Assembly: GCF_023657595.1 (NCBI RefSeq)
Contig: NZ_CP098323.1
Span: forward strand, 1,202,001-1,266,000
DNA: 64,000 nt
Source of the DNA: Cytobacillus firmus
GTDB taxonomy: Bacteria > Bacillota > Bacilli > Bacillales > Cytobacillaceae
Direction of reading: 5' to 3'
Part shown: positions 14,619 to 24,137 of the stretch, piece by piece
How positions within the stretch are numbered: position 1 is the stretch's first letter
Layout of the letters: each line of letters opens with the position of its first letter
Position numbers and translations under genes: made by a program
The notes under the pieces: generated by a model
Databases searched by the model: none
Told to the model about the DNA's origin: nothing
What the model saw: only the letters and a program-made list of their open reading frames with translations

Positions 14619-16376
14619 TTGTTTTCGATTTTAGGAAAATTAAGCTGGTTTTTTAAAGAAAACTGGAAAAGGTATACAATTGCCATTTCTCTGCTGATAA
14701 TTGTCGGAATCCTTGATGTTATGCCTCCAAGGCTTGTAGGGATGGCAATTGATGATATTCATCTTGGTCAAATGAGCAGTGCTAAAGTAATGGAGTACCT
14801 TGGTTTATTGGCAATCATCACAATCGTGTCCTATGCAATCACTTATATCTGGATGTACCAGCTTTTTGGAGGGGCATTCCTGGTAGAAAGAAAACTGCGT
14901 TCACAGTTTATGGGGCACCTATTGAAAATGACTCCAACATTTTTTGAGAAAAACCGGACCGGTGATTTAATGGCCAGGGCAACAAATGATTTAAAAGCTA
15001 TTTCGGTAACGGCCGGTTTCGGAATATTAACACTGGTGGATTCCAGCGTCTTCATGCTGACAATATTGTTTACGATGGGGTTCCTGGTTAGCTGGAAACT
15101 AACTTTTGCAGCAATATTGCCTTTGCCTATCATGGCCTATCTGATAAAAATTTACGGGAAGAAGATTCATACGCGGTTTATGAGCGCACAGGATGCCTTC
15201 GGGGAACTAAATGACCGGGTTCTTGAATCTGTTTCGGGAGTTCGGGTGGTGCGCGCTTATGTTCAGGAAAGAGCGGATCAGCAGCGTTTCCATGAACTCA
15301 CTGAAGATGTATACAGCAAAAATATTGAAGTGGCCAAAATTGATTCACTATTTGAGCCGACGATAAAAGTGATTGTGGGCCTAAGCTATCTGATAGGACT
15401 TGGATACGGTGCTTATCTTGTTTTCCACCAAACCATCACCCTGGGCCAGCTCGTGTCCTTTAATGTGTATTTAGGCATGCTGATTTGGCCAATGTTTGCT
15501 ATTGGAGAATTAATTAATGTCATGCAAAGGGGAAATGCATCCCTTGACCGTGTACAGGAAACATTGTCCGCTAAGCAGGATATTGTGAATCCTGAAAACC
15601 CGTCTATCGTTGAAGTTCCTGAGAATGTTATCTTCAAGGATGTTCATTTCCAATATCCTTCCTCAAAAACGGCTAATCTCACAGGGATTAAGCTGCATAT
15701 TGAACGCGGGGAAACGCTGGGCATTGTAGGAAAAACAGGAAGCGGAAAGACCACTTTTATAAAGCAGCTATTAAGAGAATATCCGTCAGGCACAGGGAAG
15801 CTTGCGATTGCAGATGTTCCGATTGAAGAACAGGAGCTTGAAAGAACGAGAGGATGGATCGGGTATGTTCCACAGGATCATGTTCTTTTCTCGAGGACTG
15901 TTAGAGAAAATATCCTTTTTGGAAAAGAGGATGCAACTGAAGAGGATATGCAAAAAGCGATTGATTTGGCAGCTTTTCGAAAAGACCTTGAACTTCTGCC
16001 GGAAGGGCTTGAAACAATGGTCGGTGAAAAAGGAGTGGCCTTATCAGGAGGGCAAAAACAGCGGATTTCGATTGCACGTGCCCTTGTGAAGGATCCGGAA
16101 ATTCTGATACTTGATGACTCTTTATCAGCCGTTGATGCTAAAACAGAAAAGAAAATTATTGATAATATCCGGACTGAGCGCAAAGGAAAAACGACAATCA
16201 TTACGACACACAGAATGTCAGCAGTCCAGCACGCCGATCATATTATCGTCCTTGATGAAGGCATGATAGCAGAAGAAGGCACTCATGAGGACTTGATGGC
16301 TATGGATGGATGGTACAAGGAACAATTTTTGAGGCAGCAGGCTCAAACATCTGCTGAAGAGGAGGTGCTTTCATGA
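14619..16376 (+). CDS. bmrC: Multidrug ABC transporter half, BmrC (YheI)
   Basis: A 585-residue ABC half-transporter, exactly the length of B. subtilis BmrC. Six membrane helices occupy about 1-300. The nucleotide-binding domain has Walker A GKTGSGKTT, signature LSGGQ and Walker B ILILDD. The catalytic glutamate after Walker B is aspartate (LDDSLSAVDA), the degenerate site expected of BmrC. It pairs with BmrD to export drugs at the plasma membrane. The start is TTG 14619 with AGGGGAGAG 4 to 5 nt upstream. The long leader suggests induction by ribosome-targeting antibiotics. Stop and next start overlap (ATGA). Confidence 0.9.
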   Translation: MFSILGKLSWFFKENWKRYTIAISLLIIVGILDVMPPRLVGMAIDDIHLGQMSSAKVMEYLGLLAIITIVSYAITYIWMYQLFGGAFLVERKLRSQFMGHLLKMTPTFFEKNRTGDLMARATNDLKAISVTAGFGILTLVDSSVFMLTILFTMGFLVSWKLTFAAILPLPIMAYLIKIYGKKIHTRFMSAQDAFGELNDRVLESVSGVRVVRAYVQERADQQRFHELTEDVYSKNIEVAKIDSLFEPTIKVIVGLSYLIGLGYGAYLVFHQTITLGQLVSFNVYLGMLIWPMFAIGELINVMQRGNASLDRVQETLSAKQDIVNPENPSIVEVPENVIFKDVHFQYPSSKTANLTGIKLHIERGETLGIVGKTGSGKTTFIKQLLREYPSGTGKLAIADVPIEEQELERTRGWIGYVPQDHVLFSRTVRENILFGKEDATEEDMQKAIDLAAFRKDLELLPEGLETMVGEKGVALSGGQKQRISIARALVKDPEILILDDSLSAVDAKTEKKIIDNIRTERKGKTTIITTHRMSAVQHADHIIVLDEGMIAEEGTHEDLMAMDGWYKEQFLRQQAQTSAEEEVLS

Positions 16377-18385
16377 CCACAGGAAAGCGGTTATTCAAAT
16401 ATGCACTTCATTATAAAAAAATGATTATTGCGGCATTGCTGATGCTTACAGTCGCTGTGGCAGCAGATCTGGCAGGGCCTTTCATCGCGAAGAAGATGAT
16501 TGATGACCATATCCTTGGCATAGAATCTGTCTGGTATCAGACAGAAGGCGGAAAAGATGCTGTGGAGTATGATGGCCAGTTTTACAAAAAGGAGCAAAAT
16601 ATTGATCAGGGTGAGCGGAAAATTGATCAGGCCCGCATCTTGCAGGCTGGCAGCCAATTCGTCTTTATCAGGGGTGATATTGCTTTTGATGGAGAGCGAA
16701 CCTTCAAAGAGGGCAAACTCTATATTGAAAAAAGCGGCCAAACCGAAACCTATGCAGGGAAGGCATTGACTGGTGAAGAATTAATGCTATTCTATTCACC
16801 CGAGATTCCTAAGATTGTTCAGCTTTTGGCCTTTTACTTTGGATTACTGGTTATCGCTGCATTTTTTCAGTACGGCCAGCGTTTTTTTCTGCAAAAGTCA
16901 GCAAATAGGATTATCCAGCAAATGAGAGAGGATGTCTTCGGGCAGATTCAAAGGCTTCCAATCAGTTATTTTGATAATCTTCCGGCAGGCAAGGTGGTTG
17001 CTCGCATAACCAATGATACCGAAGCCATCCGTGAGCTTTATGTGACCGTATTGGCAACCTTTTTTACAAGTGCCATATATATTTCAGGTATTTATATCGC
17101 TTTGTTTATTTTAAATGCCAAGCTTGCTGCGATATGTTTAATCCTGCTCCCGATTTTATATGTATGGGCGATTGTGTACCGTAAGTATGCATCAAAATAC
17201 AATCATGTAATCCGTTCCAGGGTAAGTGATATAAATGGCATGGTGAATGAATCGATTCAGGGAATGAATGTTATCCAGGCGTTTGGCCGCGAAAAAGATA
17301 CACAGAAGGATTTTGAAAAGCTGAATACAGAGCATTTTACCTTCCAAAATAAACTTCTGAGCCTGAATTCACTTACATCGCATAACTTAGTGGGTGTGCT
17401 GAGAAATGTGGTTTTTGTTGCATTTATCTGGTACTTCGGAGGAGAGTCGCTCAATGCGGCAGCTGTCATTTCACTTGGGATGCTATATGCTTTTGTTGAC
17501 TATATTAACCGCCTGTTTCAGCCTGTGCAGGGCATTGTCAACCAATTGGCCAATCTCGAACAGGCATTGGTTGCCGGTGAACGAGTCTTCAAACTGCTTG
17601 ATGAAGAAGGCATTGATATCAGTGATAATAAAATATCCCGCTATAAAGGGAATGTTACTTTTGATCATGTTCACTTCGGCTATAAGGAGAAGGAATATGT
17701 GCTGAAGGATCTTAATTTTGAAGCAAAGCACGGGGAGACAGTTGCGCTGGTTGGCCATACCGGCTCAGGGAAAAGTTCGATCATGAATCTTCTTTTCCGT
17801 TTTTATGATTGCCAGGAAGGGAAGATTAGGATCGATGGAATGGACATAAAACAGATTCCAAGGCAGGAGCTCAGAAAGCATATGGGCATCGTCCTCCAGG
17901 ATCCATTTTTGTTCACCGGGACCATTGCTTCCAATGTCAGCCTTGATGATCCTGAAATATCGCGGGAGAAAGTGGAAAAAGCCCTGAAGGATGTCGGAGC
18001 AGATAAGATATTTCAGCATCTTGAAAAAGGTTTTGATGAGCCGGTTATCGAGAAGGGGAGCACGCTCTCCAGCGGGCAGAGGCAGCTCATTTCGTTTGCT
18101 CGTGCCCTTGCTTTTGATCCGGCCATCCTGATTCTGGACGAAGCAACATCAAGCATAGATACTGAGACAGAATTAATTATCCAGGAAGCCATGGACGTGC
18201 TGAAAAAAGGAAGAACCACCTTTATCATCGCCCATCGGCTTTCGACAATCCGAAATGCTGATCAAATCCTCGTTCTGGATAGGGGCAGGATCGTTGAAAA
18301 AGGTAACCATGATGAGTTAATGGAGCAAAAGGGCAAATATTATCAAATGTATCAGCTCCAGCAGGGGTCAACACTTGCAGGATAG
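16373..18385 (+). CDS. bmrD: Multidrug ABC transporter half, BmrD (YheH)
   Basis: A 670-residue partner of BmrC (B. subtilis BmrD 673 aa). Between the first and second membrane helices is an extra extracytoplasmic domain of about 90 residues (about 45-135), a BmrD hallmark. The nucleotide-binding domain is canonical, with Walker A GHTGSGKSS, a signature LSSGQ and a proper catalytic Glu in ILILDEATSSID. The heterodimer therefore has one consensus and one degenerate ATP site. It overlaps bmrC by 4 nt, so expression is coupled. Confidence 0.9.
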   Translation: MTTGKRLFKYALHYKKMIIAALLMLTVAVAADLAGPFIAKKMIDDHILGIESVWYQTEGGKDAVEYDGQFYKKEQNIDQGERKIDQARILQAGSQFVFIRGDIAFDGERTFKEGKLYIEKSGQTETYAGKALTGEELMLFYSPEIPKIVQLLAFYFGLLVIAAFFQYGQRFFLQKSANRIIQQMREDVFGQIQRLPISYFDNLPAGKVVARITNDTEAIRELYVTVLATFFTSAIYISGIYIALFILNAKLAAICLILLPILYVWAIVYRKYASKYNHVIRSRVSDINGMVNESIQGMNVIQAFGREKDTQKDFEKLNTEHFTFQNKLLSLNSLTSHNLVGVLRNVVFVAFIWYFGGESLNAAAVISLGMLYAFVDYINRLFQPVQGIVNQLANLEQALVAGERVFKLLDEEGIDISDNKISRYKGNVTFDHVHFGYKEKEYVLKDLNFEAKHGETVALVGHTGSGKSSIMNLLFRFYDCQEGKIRIDGMDIKQIPRQELRKHMGIVLQDPFLFTGTIASNVSLDDPEISREKVEKALKDVGADKIFQHLEKGFDEPVIEKGSTLSSGQRQLISFARALAFDPAILILDEATSSIDTETELIIQEAMDVLKKGRTTFIIAHRLSTIRNADQILVLDRGRIVEKGNHDELMEQKGKYYQMYQLQQGSTLAG

Positions 18386-18388
18386 AGG

Positions 18389-18414
18389 GAAGCGCCGGAT
18401 GGCGCTTCTTTTTT
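18389..18414 (+). terminator. Terminator of bmrCD
   Basis: GAAGCGCC GGAT GGCGCTTC with T-run. Confidence 0.85.
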
Positions 18415-18552
18415 ATTAATGGTTTTATCCCACTAGGAATTTTGTTCAAAAAAAATTCATTACTCAGACACACAATAGTACTGGTATAAAGAAATTGTAA
18501 TCCGGTATTCATGATAATCTTAAGCTATCACACAGATCTGGAGGAGATTTTT

Positions 18553-18636
18553 ATGGAGGAATTTTCTATTACCTTAGTGATAGCAAGTATTATGGTGCTT
18601 GGATACTTTATTGGGTATACAATTGTAAAAGCATAG
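18553..18636 (+). CDS. Small membrane peptide (27 aa)
   Basis: A 27-codon ORF, starting MEEFSITLVIASIMVLG and ending IVKA, essentially one membrane helix. It has a strong GGAGGAG site at 8 nt and a terminator directly after the stop. Function unknown; it is too short for reliable family assignment. Confidence 0.6.
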   Translation: MEEFSITLVIASIMVLGYFIGYTIVKA

Positions 18637-18667
18637 CTGCCGGCTGATCCAGCCAGGCAGTTTTTTT
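18637..18667 (+). terminator. Terminator after the 27-aa peptide gene
   Basis: CTGCC GGCTG ATC CAGCC A GGCAG nested stem with seven T residues. Confidence 0.85.
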
Positions 18668-18726
18668 ATTGTAGAGGAAACTATAAGATTGAACGGTGAG
18701 AATAACTCTGTGGAAGAGTGTTTGCA

Positions 18727-18845
18727 TCTAGCTCCAGCGCCTACCCCCTCGGGGCCACAAGACGAGCCGCGCAGAAAGGTAAAGAACACCTTCCCGAGCG
18801 GCTCGTCTTGTGCATGTCGGGGGTGAGCAAGGAGCTTCCGCTTTT
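18727..18845 (+). repeat. Hairpin-rich dispersed repeat, family 2, copy 1
   Basis: About 119 bp starting TCTAGCTCCAGCGCC and ending GGAGCTTCCGCTTTT. It contains a perfect 14-bp stem, ACAAGACGAGCCGC/GCGGCTCGTCTTGT (18757-18770 with 18798-18811), within ACCCCC/GGGGGT. Ends match the copies at 23742-23781 (inverted) and 42736-42934. Confidence 0.75.
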
Positions 18846-18930
18846 GTTTTGCTCATTTTTATCATTAAATTTTGAAAATAAGGGAAAAGAATATAAAGGA
18901 ATCATAATAATCATTTAAGGAGGTATGAAA

Positions 18931-20313
18931 TTGGCTGATTTTAGAATTGAGAAAGATACTCTAGGCGAAGTGAAGGTGCCAGCTGATAAATATTGGGGAG
19001 CCCAGACACAGCGGAGCAAGGATAACTTTAAAATCGGCATTGAAAAGATGCCGATGGAAGTAATTTATGCTTTTGCCAAGGTAAAGCGTTCTGCAGCAGT
19101 AGTCAACAACAGGCTTGGGAAGCTCTCCCATGACAAGATGGAAGCTATCACAGCAGCTTGTGATGAAGTTCTAAACCATAAGTTTGACAGCCACTTTCCT
19201 CTGGCTGTATGGCAGACAGGGAGCGGCACACAATCAAATATGAATGTAAACGAGGTTGTCGCCAAAAGGGCGAATGAACTGCTGGCCGAGAAAGGGGTAC
19301 GGGATAGTAAAGTGCATCCAAATGATGATGTCAATATGTCTCAAAGCTCTAATGATACATTTCCGACTGCCATGCATATCGCAGCTTATACGGAGGCGGA
19401 GCAAAAGCTGCTTCCGTCATTAAAGGAATTAATAAGGACGGTTAAATCGAAAGAAGAGGCCTTCAAATCAATCGTCAAAATAGGCAGGACTCATTTGCAG
19501 GATGCAACACCTCTTACATTGGGTCAGGAAATCAGCGGCTGGCGTGCCATGCTTGAAAAGAATGAAAAGATGCTGATGGACGCAATGCAGTATCTGCTTG
19601 ACTTAGCCATTGGCGGTACAGCAGTCGGAACGGGCATTAATGCAGAGAAGTCATTTGGACCTGAAATGGCAAACGAAATATCCAGACTTACAGGCTATTC
19701 ATTCCGTTCGTCTGACAATAAATTTCAGGCCCTGACCAGCCATAATGAAATTGTCCATGTTCATGGGACATTGAAGGGGCTGGCAGCAGATTTGATGAAA
19801 ATAGCCAACGATGTCCGCTGGCTGGCAAGCGGGCCGCGCAGCGGAATTGGGGAATTATCGATCCCGGCAAATGAACCAGGCAGTTCAATCATGCCTGGCA
19901 AAGTAAATCCGACACAAAGCGAAGCCCTTACAATGGTGGTTTGCCAGGTATTTGGAAATGATGCATCCATTGGATTCGCAGCAAGTCAGGGGAACTTTGA
20001 ATTGAATGTGTTCAAGCCTGTTATTATCTATAATCTTCTCCAAAGCATCAGTATTCTTGCAGATGGAATGGCCTCTTTCAATGAAAAATGCATGATGGGA
20101 CTGGAGGCTAATAAAGAAGTGATTAATGGCCATGTTGAGAGATCACTAATGCTTGTAACGGCACTCAATCCGCATATAGGTTATGAAAAGGCAGCGGAAA
20201 TTGCCAAACTCGCATTCAGAGAGAATACAACCTTGAAAGAAGCAGCCTTAAAAACAGGGTATATCACGGAAGAACAATATGAGAATTGGGTTGTGCCCGA
20301 AAAGATGGTCTAA
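18931..20313 (+). CDS. fumC: Class II fumarase
   Basis: About 460 residues, fumarase class II (CitG in B. subtilis), interconverting fumarate and malate in the TCA cycle in the cytoplasm. Visible signatures are [15 protein letters not shown] (about 15-30), the substrate loops [14 protein letters not shown] and [17 protein letters not shown], the catalytic region [16 protein letters not shown], and the family signature [11 protein letters not shown] (about 315). An ATG at 18925 directly abuts AAGGAGG with almost no spacing, so the TTG at 18931 (7 nt) is the likelier start, giving MADFRIEKD. Monocistronic. Confidence 0.95.
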   Translation: MADFRIEKDTLGEVKVPADKYWGAQTQRSKDNFKIGIEKMPMEVIYAFAKVKRSAAVVNNRLGKLSHDKMEAITAACDEVLNHKFDSHFPLAVWQTGSGTQSNMNVNEVVAKRANELLAEKGVRDSKVHPNDDVNMSQSSNDTFPTAMHIAAYTEAEQKLLPSLKELIRTVKSKEEAFKSIVKIGRTHLQDATPLTLGQEISGWRAMLEKNEKMLMDAMQYLLDLAIGGTAVGTGINAEKSFGPEMANEISRLTGYSFRSSDNKFQALTSHNEIVHVHGTLKGLAADLMKIANDVRWLASGPRSGIGELSIPANEPGSSIMPGKVNPTQSEALTMVVCQVFGNDASIGFAASQGNFELNVFKPVIIYNLLQSISILADGMASFNEKCMMGLEANKEVINGHVERSLMLVTALNPHIGYEKAAEIAKLAFRENTTLKEAALKTGYITEEQYENWVVPEKMV

Positions 20314-20314
20314 A

Positions 20315-20346
20315 TAAAATGGCCCCCCTTTCAAGAAGGAGGGCCA
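20315..20346. terminator. Convergent terminator between fumC and SASP gene
   Basis: TGGCCC(C)CCTT/GAAGG(A)GGGCCA stem. The A-rich upstream side gives a T-run on the minus strand. Confidence 0.7.
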
Positions 20347-20382
20347 AAGCCATATTTATTCAATTGTTGTTATCTTGCTTTA

Positions 20383-20601
20383 TTAGAAAGAACCGCCGCC
20401 AAGCTGTTGTTCAGCCATTTGAACAAGGCGTTTTGTGATTTCTCCCCCAACAGATCCGTTAGCACGGGAAGTTGTTTCTGCACCAAGGTTTACACCAAAT
20501 TCAGTAGCGATTTCGTACTTCATTTGATCAAGTGCTTGAGCTACTCCAGGTACTAGTAACTGGTTTGAGGAATTGCTTCTGCTAGATGATTGGTTGTTCA
20601 T
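20383..20601 (-). CDS. Alpha/beta-type small acid-soluble spore protein
   Basis: A 72-residue SASP. It has the germination-protease region [21 protein letters not shown] and the DNA-binding [18 protein letters not shown]. Such proteins coat spore DNA, protecting it from UV and heat, and supply amino acids on germination. The start ATG 20601 has GAGGAGG 8 nt upstream; a longer frame upstream has no site. A paralogue lies at 32506-32706. No clear sigma-G promoter could be read. Confidence 0.95.
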   Translation of the reverse strand: MNNQSSSRSNSSNQLLVPGVAQALDQMKYEIATEFGVNLGAETTSRANGSVGGEITKRLVQMAEQQLGGGSF

Positions 20602-20897
20602 GTGATTTCCTCCTCGAAATATAAGTGTATTGGTTTTTGGCTGGGTTAGCTGGAATTGCACCAGCGCAAGGATTTTATCCTGCTCCACTGCCTGGCGTAA
20701 CCCATCGGTTTTTACTGCGGATGCTTGATGCCGCTGTGTTTACTCTCTATTATGTTTGATTTATAAAAGTTTATTCTTTCAAGAAATCGGGAATTTTTTC
20801 CTGATAAAATTCACTGATTAAGAGTCTTACATAACGAAGATTAAACAGACAAATCATAATAAATATCAGCAAAGAAAACGAAAGTGAGAGGATTGGA

Positions 20898-21140
20898 ATG
20901 GCTATTTGCCCAGTCTGCAACGGCTTTGAGAAAATCGAATCAGCCTGCAGCTCCTGCGGAAGCAGGATGGAGGACAGTGGAAGAGTAATGGACTTTTACG
21001 ATGATTATAGTGCCTATATGCCAATTGACCAGATGAAAATGGAAGATGGCTATCCCCGGGATTATCAGCAGGAGGAATGTCCCCACTTGCTGAAGTGTCC
21101 ATCATGCGGTCATGATTCGGTGAAATTTATCAAAGAGTAG
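20898..21140 (+). CDS. Small zinc-ribbon-like protein
   Basis: An 80-residue acidic protein with three CxxC knuckles (CPVC at 4-7, CSSC at 17-20, and CPSC near 68-71, plus ECPH near 60). It would bind one or two zinc ions as a zinc ribbon. GAGAGG lies at 6 to 7 nt. It is flanked by the divergent SASP gene and convergent msmX. Function unknown. Confidence 0.7.
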   Translation: MAICPVCNGFEKIESACSSCGSRMEDSGRVMDFYDDYSAYMPIDQMKMEDGYPRDYQQEECPHLLKCPSCGHDSVKFIKE

Positions 21141-21196
21141 AAAGAAAATAGATGGCGGCAGCACCTGGTGACGGCTTGGCGGATGCTGACAGTATT

Positions 21197-21224
21197 AAAA
21201 AACCCCGTCAGCTTTGACGGGGCT
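21197..21224 (-). terminator. Terminator of msmX
   Basis: CCCCGTCA GCTT TGACGGGG with a T-run on the minus strand. Confidence 0.85.
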
Positions 21225-21230
21225 TCAATG

Positions 21231-22340
21231 TTATTCTTTTTCAGAACGGATTCTTCTTTCATGGTCTGCATCAAAGAAGTGCGCTTTGTTCATATCGAAA
21301 GCAAGCTCAAGGTTTTGGCCCGGCTTAATATCAGTGCGGGAATCCACGCGTGCTACGAAATCCTGGCCTTCTATGCTTGAGTAAATCATTGTTTCAGCAC
21401 CAGTCAGTTCGGAAACGTCAATGCGGGTATTGATTTTTGAACCGGCAGATGCATCAATAAATACCGGCTCATCGTGAATGTCTTCCGGACGAATGCCAAG
21501 GATAATGTTTTTGCCTGTATAACCCTGTTCCCGAAGAACCTTCATTTTACCTTCAGGGACTGCAATCTGAGTTTTGCCAATAATAAATTTGCCGTCTTCA
21601 AGCGTACCGTTAAAGAAGTTCATGGCAGGTGAGCCGATAAATCCGCCTACAAAAACGTTTTCAGGCTTTTCATAAACTTCTTTTGGTGCGCCAACCTGCT
21701 GAATTACTCCATCCTTCATAACAACAAGGCGGGTAGCCATTGTCATGGCCTCTGTCTGGTCATGTGTTACATAGATAGTAGTTGTTTGAAGACGCTGGTG
21801 AAGCTTGGCAATTTCTGCACGCATTTGAACACGAAGCTTTGCATCAAGGTTTGATAGAGGCTCGTCCATGAGGAACACCTTTGCATCACGGACAATCGCA
21901 CGGCCTAAAGCTACACGCTGGCGCTGTCCGCCAGACAATGCTTTTGGCTTGCGGTCAAGGTAAGGCTCCAGCCCCAGAATTTTTGCTGCTTCTTTAACTC
22001 TGCGGTCGATTTCATCTTTTGGAAACTTGCGAAGCTTAAGGCCGAAAGCCATATTATCGTACACGGACATATGCGGATAAAGTGCATAGTTCTGGAAAAC
22101 CATTGCAATATCGCGATCTTTTGGAGGAACATCGTTGACACGCTTCTCATCGATATAGAAGTCGCCTTTTGAAATTTCCTCAAGACCTGCAATCATACGG
22201 AGAGTTGTGGATTTACCGCAGCCGGAAGGGCCGACAAAAACAATAAATTCCTTATCTTTAATATGAAGGTTAAAATCTTCTACAGCTGTTACTTTATTAT
22301 CATAAATTTTATAAATATTATCGAGTTTTAATTCTGCCAT
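21231..22340 (-). CDS. msmX: Multipurpose sugar ABC transporter ATPase (MsmX/UgpC family)
   Basis: A 369-residue ATPase with Walker A GPSGCGKST (about 38-46), signature LSGGQRQRVALGRAI (about 135), Walker B VFLMDEPLSNLDAKLR and a C-terminal TOBE/OB regulatory domain (about 240-365). MsmX energises several carbohydrate importers that lack their own ATPase. The start ATG 22340 follows GGGAGG at 8 nt. Upstream, TGAAAGCGTTTTTA (22426-22439) is a near match to a cre box with one mismatch, so CcpA control is possible. The gene upstream on the same strand resembles yxkF, which also neighbours msmX in B. subtilis. Confidence 0.9.
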   Translation of the reverse strand: MAELKLDNIYKIYDNKVTAVEDFNLHIKDKEFIVFVGPSGCGKSTTLRMIAGLEEISKGDFYIDEKRVNDVPPKDRDIAMVFQNYALYPHMSVYDNMAFGLKLRKFPKDEIDRRVKEAAKILGLEPYLDRKPKALSGGQRQRVALGRAIVRDAKVFLMDEPLSNLDAKLRVQMRAEIAKLHQRLQTTTIYVTHDQTEAMTMATRLVVMKDGVIQQVGAPKEVYEKPENVFVGGFIGSPAMNFFNGTLEDGKFIIGKTQIAVPEGKMKVLREQGYTGKNIILGIRPEDIHDEPVFIDASAGSKINTRIDVSELTGAETMIYSSIEGQDFVARVDSRTDIKPGQNLELAFDMNKAHFFDADHERRIRSEKE

Positions 22341-22454
22341 CAGGGTAACCTCCCAATAATCTTTTTCTTAATTACAGTTTAATGGATACGAGTGTTTTCC
22401 CATATGGCCAAACTGCACAAAAAACTGAAAGCGTTTTTATGCAATGTGCTCAAG

Positions 22455-23348
22455 TCAGGTTTGCTCAATCAGCAAACAGGCTAAATAAACAGTCAGCGCG
22501 CTGTTAAAGTCCTTCAACTGAATGCCGGTCTTCTCTGTGAACTTATCAAGCCTGTACTGCAGAGTATTCCGGTGGATGTACAATTTTTTCGCCGTTAATG
22601 AAACGTTGGAGCTGTTCTTTAAAAACACTTTTATGGTGTGCAGGAGTTCAGGGTCTTCTTCCAGTAAAGAAAGGCGTGAAAGCAGGCTCTTTTTTAAAAA
22701 TACATCCAGATGCCCAGTGATAAGGGAGGGGAAGAGCTTTTCAAAATTCAGCACTCTTTCAGCTGGAAGCAATGAGGAAGCCTGCGCGAATAGAAGCTGT
22801 TCTTCTTTAAAAAGCTTGTGTAATTGTGTCCCCGCCTTATTCGGAATGCCAATGTAAAAGGCTGTATTTACAAAAAAATCACTTTCCAAAGCATTGGAAA
22901 CAGCAAGGAATTCTTCTTCGGCAAGAGAGTCTTTACCCTCTTCAATGATGACCCCTGTGGCTTCCCCGTTCCATAAAATCGTTATGTCCTTTTCGAAAAA
23001 ACCTCTAAAAGCAGCTTCCATATCCTCACGTATCCATTCGCCCTCAGACATTTTGAACTGAACCAGCCTGTATGGAACATCTTTTGCGTATGATGGGTGA
23101 TCCCCATTTAAAAATAAGTATTGAAACCAGGCTTGCGCAGCAGGGGCAAGGTGAATGGAACTGTCATGGAATTCAAACAAAGTTTTCAATACCATCAGAC
23201 TATCCCCAGATACCTCTTGAACTGGAATGCCAAGCCATTGGCCTGACTCTTCATGATGAAACCAGTACAAATCAGAATTAAAGCTAAAATCAGGTTTTTT
23301 AAATTGAAGTTGAGAGCCCGGATACCGGTCATGTAATTTGTTTAACAT
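22455..23348 (-). CDS. CdaR/PucR-type helix-turn-helix regulator (YxkF-like)
   Basis: A 297-residue protein. The N-terminal two thirds have no clear motif. The C-terminus (about 235-292) is a PucR/CdaR HTH_30 domain: VFLKNSSNVSLTAKKLYIHRNTLQYRLDKF then TGIQLKDFNSALTVYLACLL. It probably regulates sugar-related genes; its place beside msmX matches B. subtilis yxkF-msmX. The start ATG 23348 has AAGGG at 7 nt. A 114-nt gap separates it from msmX. Confidence 0.75.
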   Translation of the reverse strand: MLNKLHDRYPGSQLQFKKPDFSFNSDLYWFHHEESGQWLGIPVQEVSGDSLMVLKTLFEFHDSSIHLAPAAQAWFQYLFLNGDHPSYAKDVPYRLVQFKMSEGEWIREDMEAAFRGFFEKDITILWNGEATGVIIEEGKDSLAEEEFLAVSNALESDFFVNTAFYIGIPNKAGTQLHKLFKEEQLLFAQASSLLPAERVLNFEKLFPSLITGHLDVFLKKSLLSRLSLLEEDPELLHTIKVFLKNSSNVSLTAKKLYIHRNTLQYRLDKFTEKTGIQLKDFNSALTVYLACLLIEQT

Positions 23349-23476
23349 ATCTTTACCCTTTGGTTTGATAATTTTTTGTGTTTCTTATATTATAGCAGTT
23401 ATAATTTAATTGAAAAAATTAACTTAATCTGTGAATGTTTCTATAAAGGGAATTGAGAGTGTGAGGAGTGAGACTC

Positions 23477-23737
23477 ATGGAATATACACCTGAAATGAAA
23501 AACCGCTTGAAAAGGCTGGAAGGCCAGGTGCGGGGTGTGATCCGAATGATGGAAGAAGAAAAACACTGCAAGGATGTTGTTACACAATTATCTGCTGTCC
23601 GTTCTGCTGTTGACCGTGCAATGGGATATATTGTAGCTAAAAACCTGGAGACATGCATCCGTGAAGCAAACAATGAAGGCAAAAATGCGGAGGATGCAAT
23701 CCAGGAAGCTGTGAATATGATTGTGAAAAGCAGATAA
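23477..23737 (+). CDS. CsoR-family regulator, CstR-like persulfide sensor
   Basis: An 86-residue DUF156/CsoR-family helical repressor (NRLKRLEGQVRGVIRMMEEE...). Cysteines fall at positions 31 and 60, exactly where S. aureus CstR has its reactive pair. The copper-binding His of CsoR is Asn-56 here, so it should sense reactive sulfur rather than Cu(I). B. subtilis YrkD is similar. No rhodanese, CstA/B or copZ gene is adjacent, so its targets lie elsewhere. The ATG at 23477 (GAGGAG upstream) is preferred to the GTG at 23468. Confidence 0.8.
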   Translation: MEYTPEMKNRLKRLEGQVRGVIRMMEEEKHCKDVVTQLSAVRSAVDRAMGYIVAKNLETCIREANNEGKNAEDAIQEAVNMIVKSR

Positions 23738-23741
23738 CCAG

Positions 23742-23781
23742 AAAAGCGGAAGGCGCCCGCTTTTTGGCGCCTGGAGCTAGA
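23742..23781 (-). repeat. Family 2 repeat, minimal copy (also hairpin/terminator)
   Basis: AAAAGCGGAAGGCGCC then CGCTTTTT then GGCGCCTGGAGCTAGA: the two ends of the family-2 repeat with the interior lost. It lies inverted relative to copy 1 and directly after the CstR-like gene, where it could act as terminator. Confidence 0.7.
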
Positions 23782-23824
23782 TAGTTATCTAACAGTACAA
23801 TAAATTCAATTTAATCTCTATAAA

Positions 23825-23846
23825 AGGCACCTGAATTCAGGTGCCT
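23825..23846. terminator. Perfect 22-bp palindromic terminator
   Basis: AGGCACCTGAATTCAGGTGCCT is followed by T-rich sequence on both strands, before the convergent small gene at 23854. Confidence 0.75.
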
Positions 23847-23853
23847 CTTATTT

Positions 23854-24039
23854 TTACTCAGCCTCATATGGAGGTTCTTCCTCATGCAGTTCCCTGGCTT
23901 GTTCGATATTAACATCACCGCCGCGCCCATGGACGGAGCCTCCGGAAAGACCCTCGTTTATGATCCTGTCTATATCCATATAAGCTTTGTCCCTGCCTTC
24001 ATAATGGACGTCCTCTGAAACCCTGCGTTTTTTATCCAT
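23854..24039 (-). CDS. Small acidic conserved protein of unknown function
   Basis: A 61-residue hydrophilic protein, starting MDKKRRVSEDVHYEGRD and with the Gly-rich centre LSGGSVHGRGGDVN followed by an EEEPP tail. No membrane helix or enzyme motif. AGGAGC lies 9 nt before ATG 24039 and a palindromic terminator follows. It looks like one of the small Bacillaceae-specific proteins often tied to sporulation; no family name can be given with confidence. Confidence 0.65.
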   Translation of the reverse strand: MDKKRRVSEDVHYEGRDKAYMDIDRIINEGLSGGSVHGRGGDVNIEQARELHEEEPPYEAE

Positions 24040-24137
24040 GTGTCAATCGCTCCTTTAGATGTAATATCCTGGCGGGATTATTTTTCCAAAAGAGCTTTAT
24101 CGTCATGCATGATTTCTCTAGTTTTTTTCTTATTCCT

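Noticed and set aside
20602-20700. Sigma-G promoter of the first SASP gene
   Set aside because: No pair of -35 and -10 elements with proper spacing could be read with confidence.
24040-24100. Minus-strand frame ending REIMHDDKALLEK, partly running into MITE copy C
   Set aside because: No SD before its only ATG, and the upstream part of the frame is repeat sequence rather than a displaced gene.
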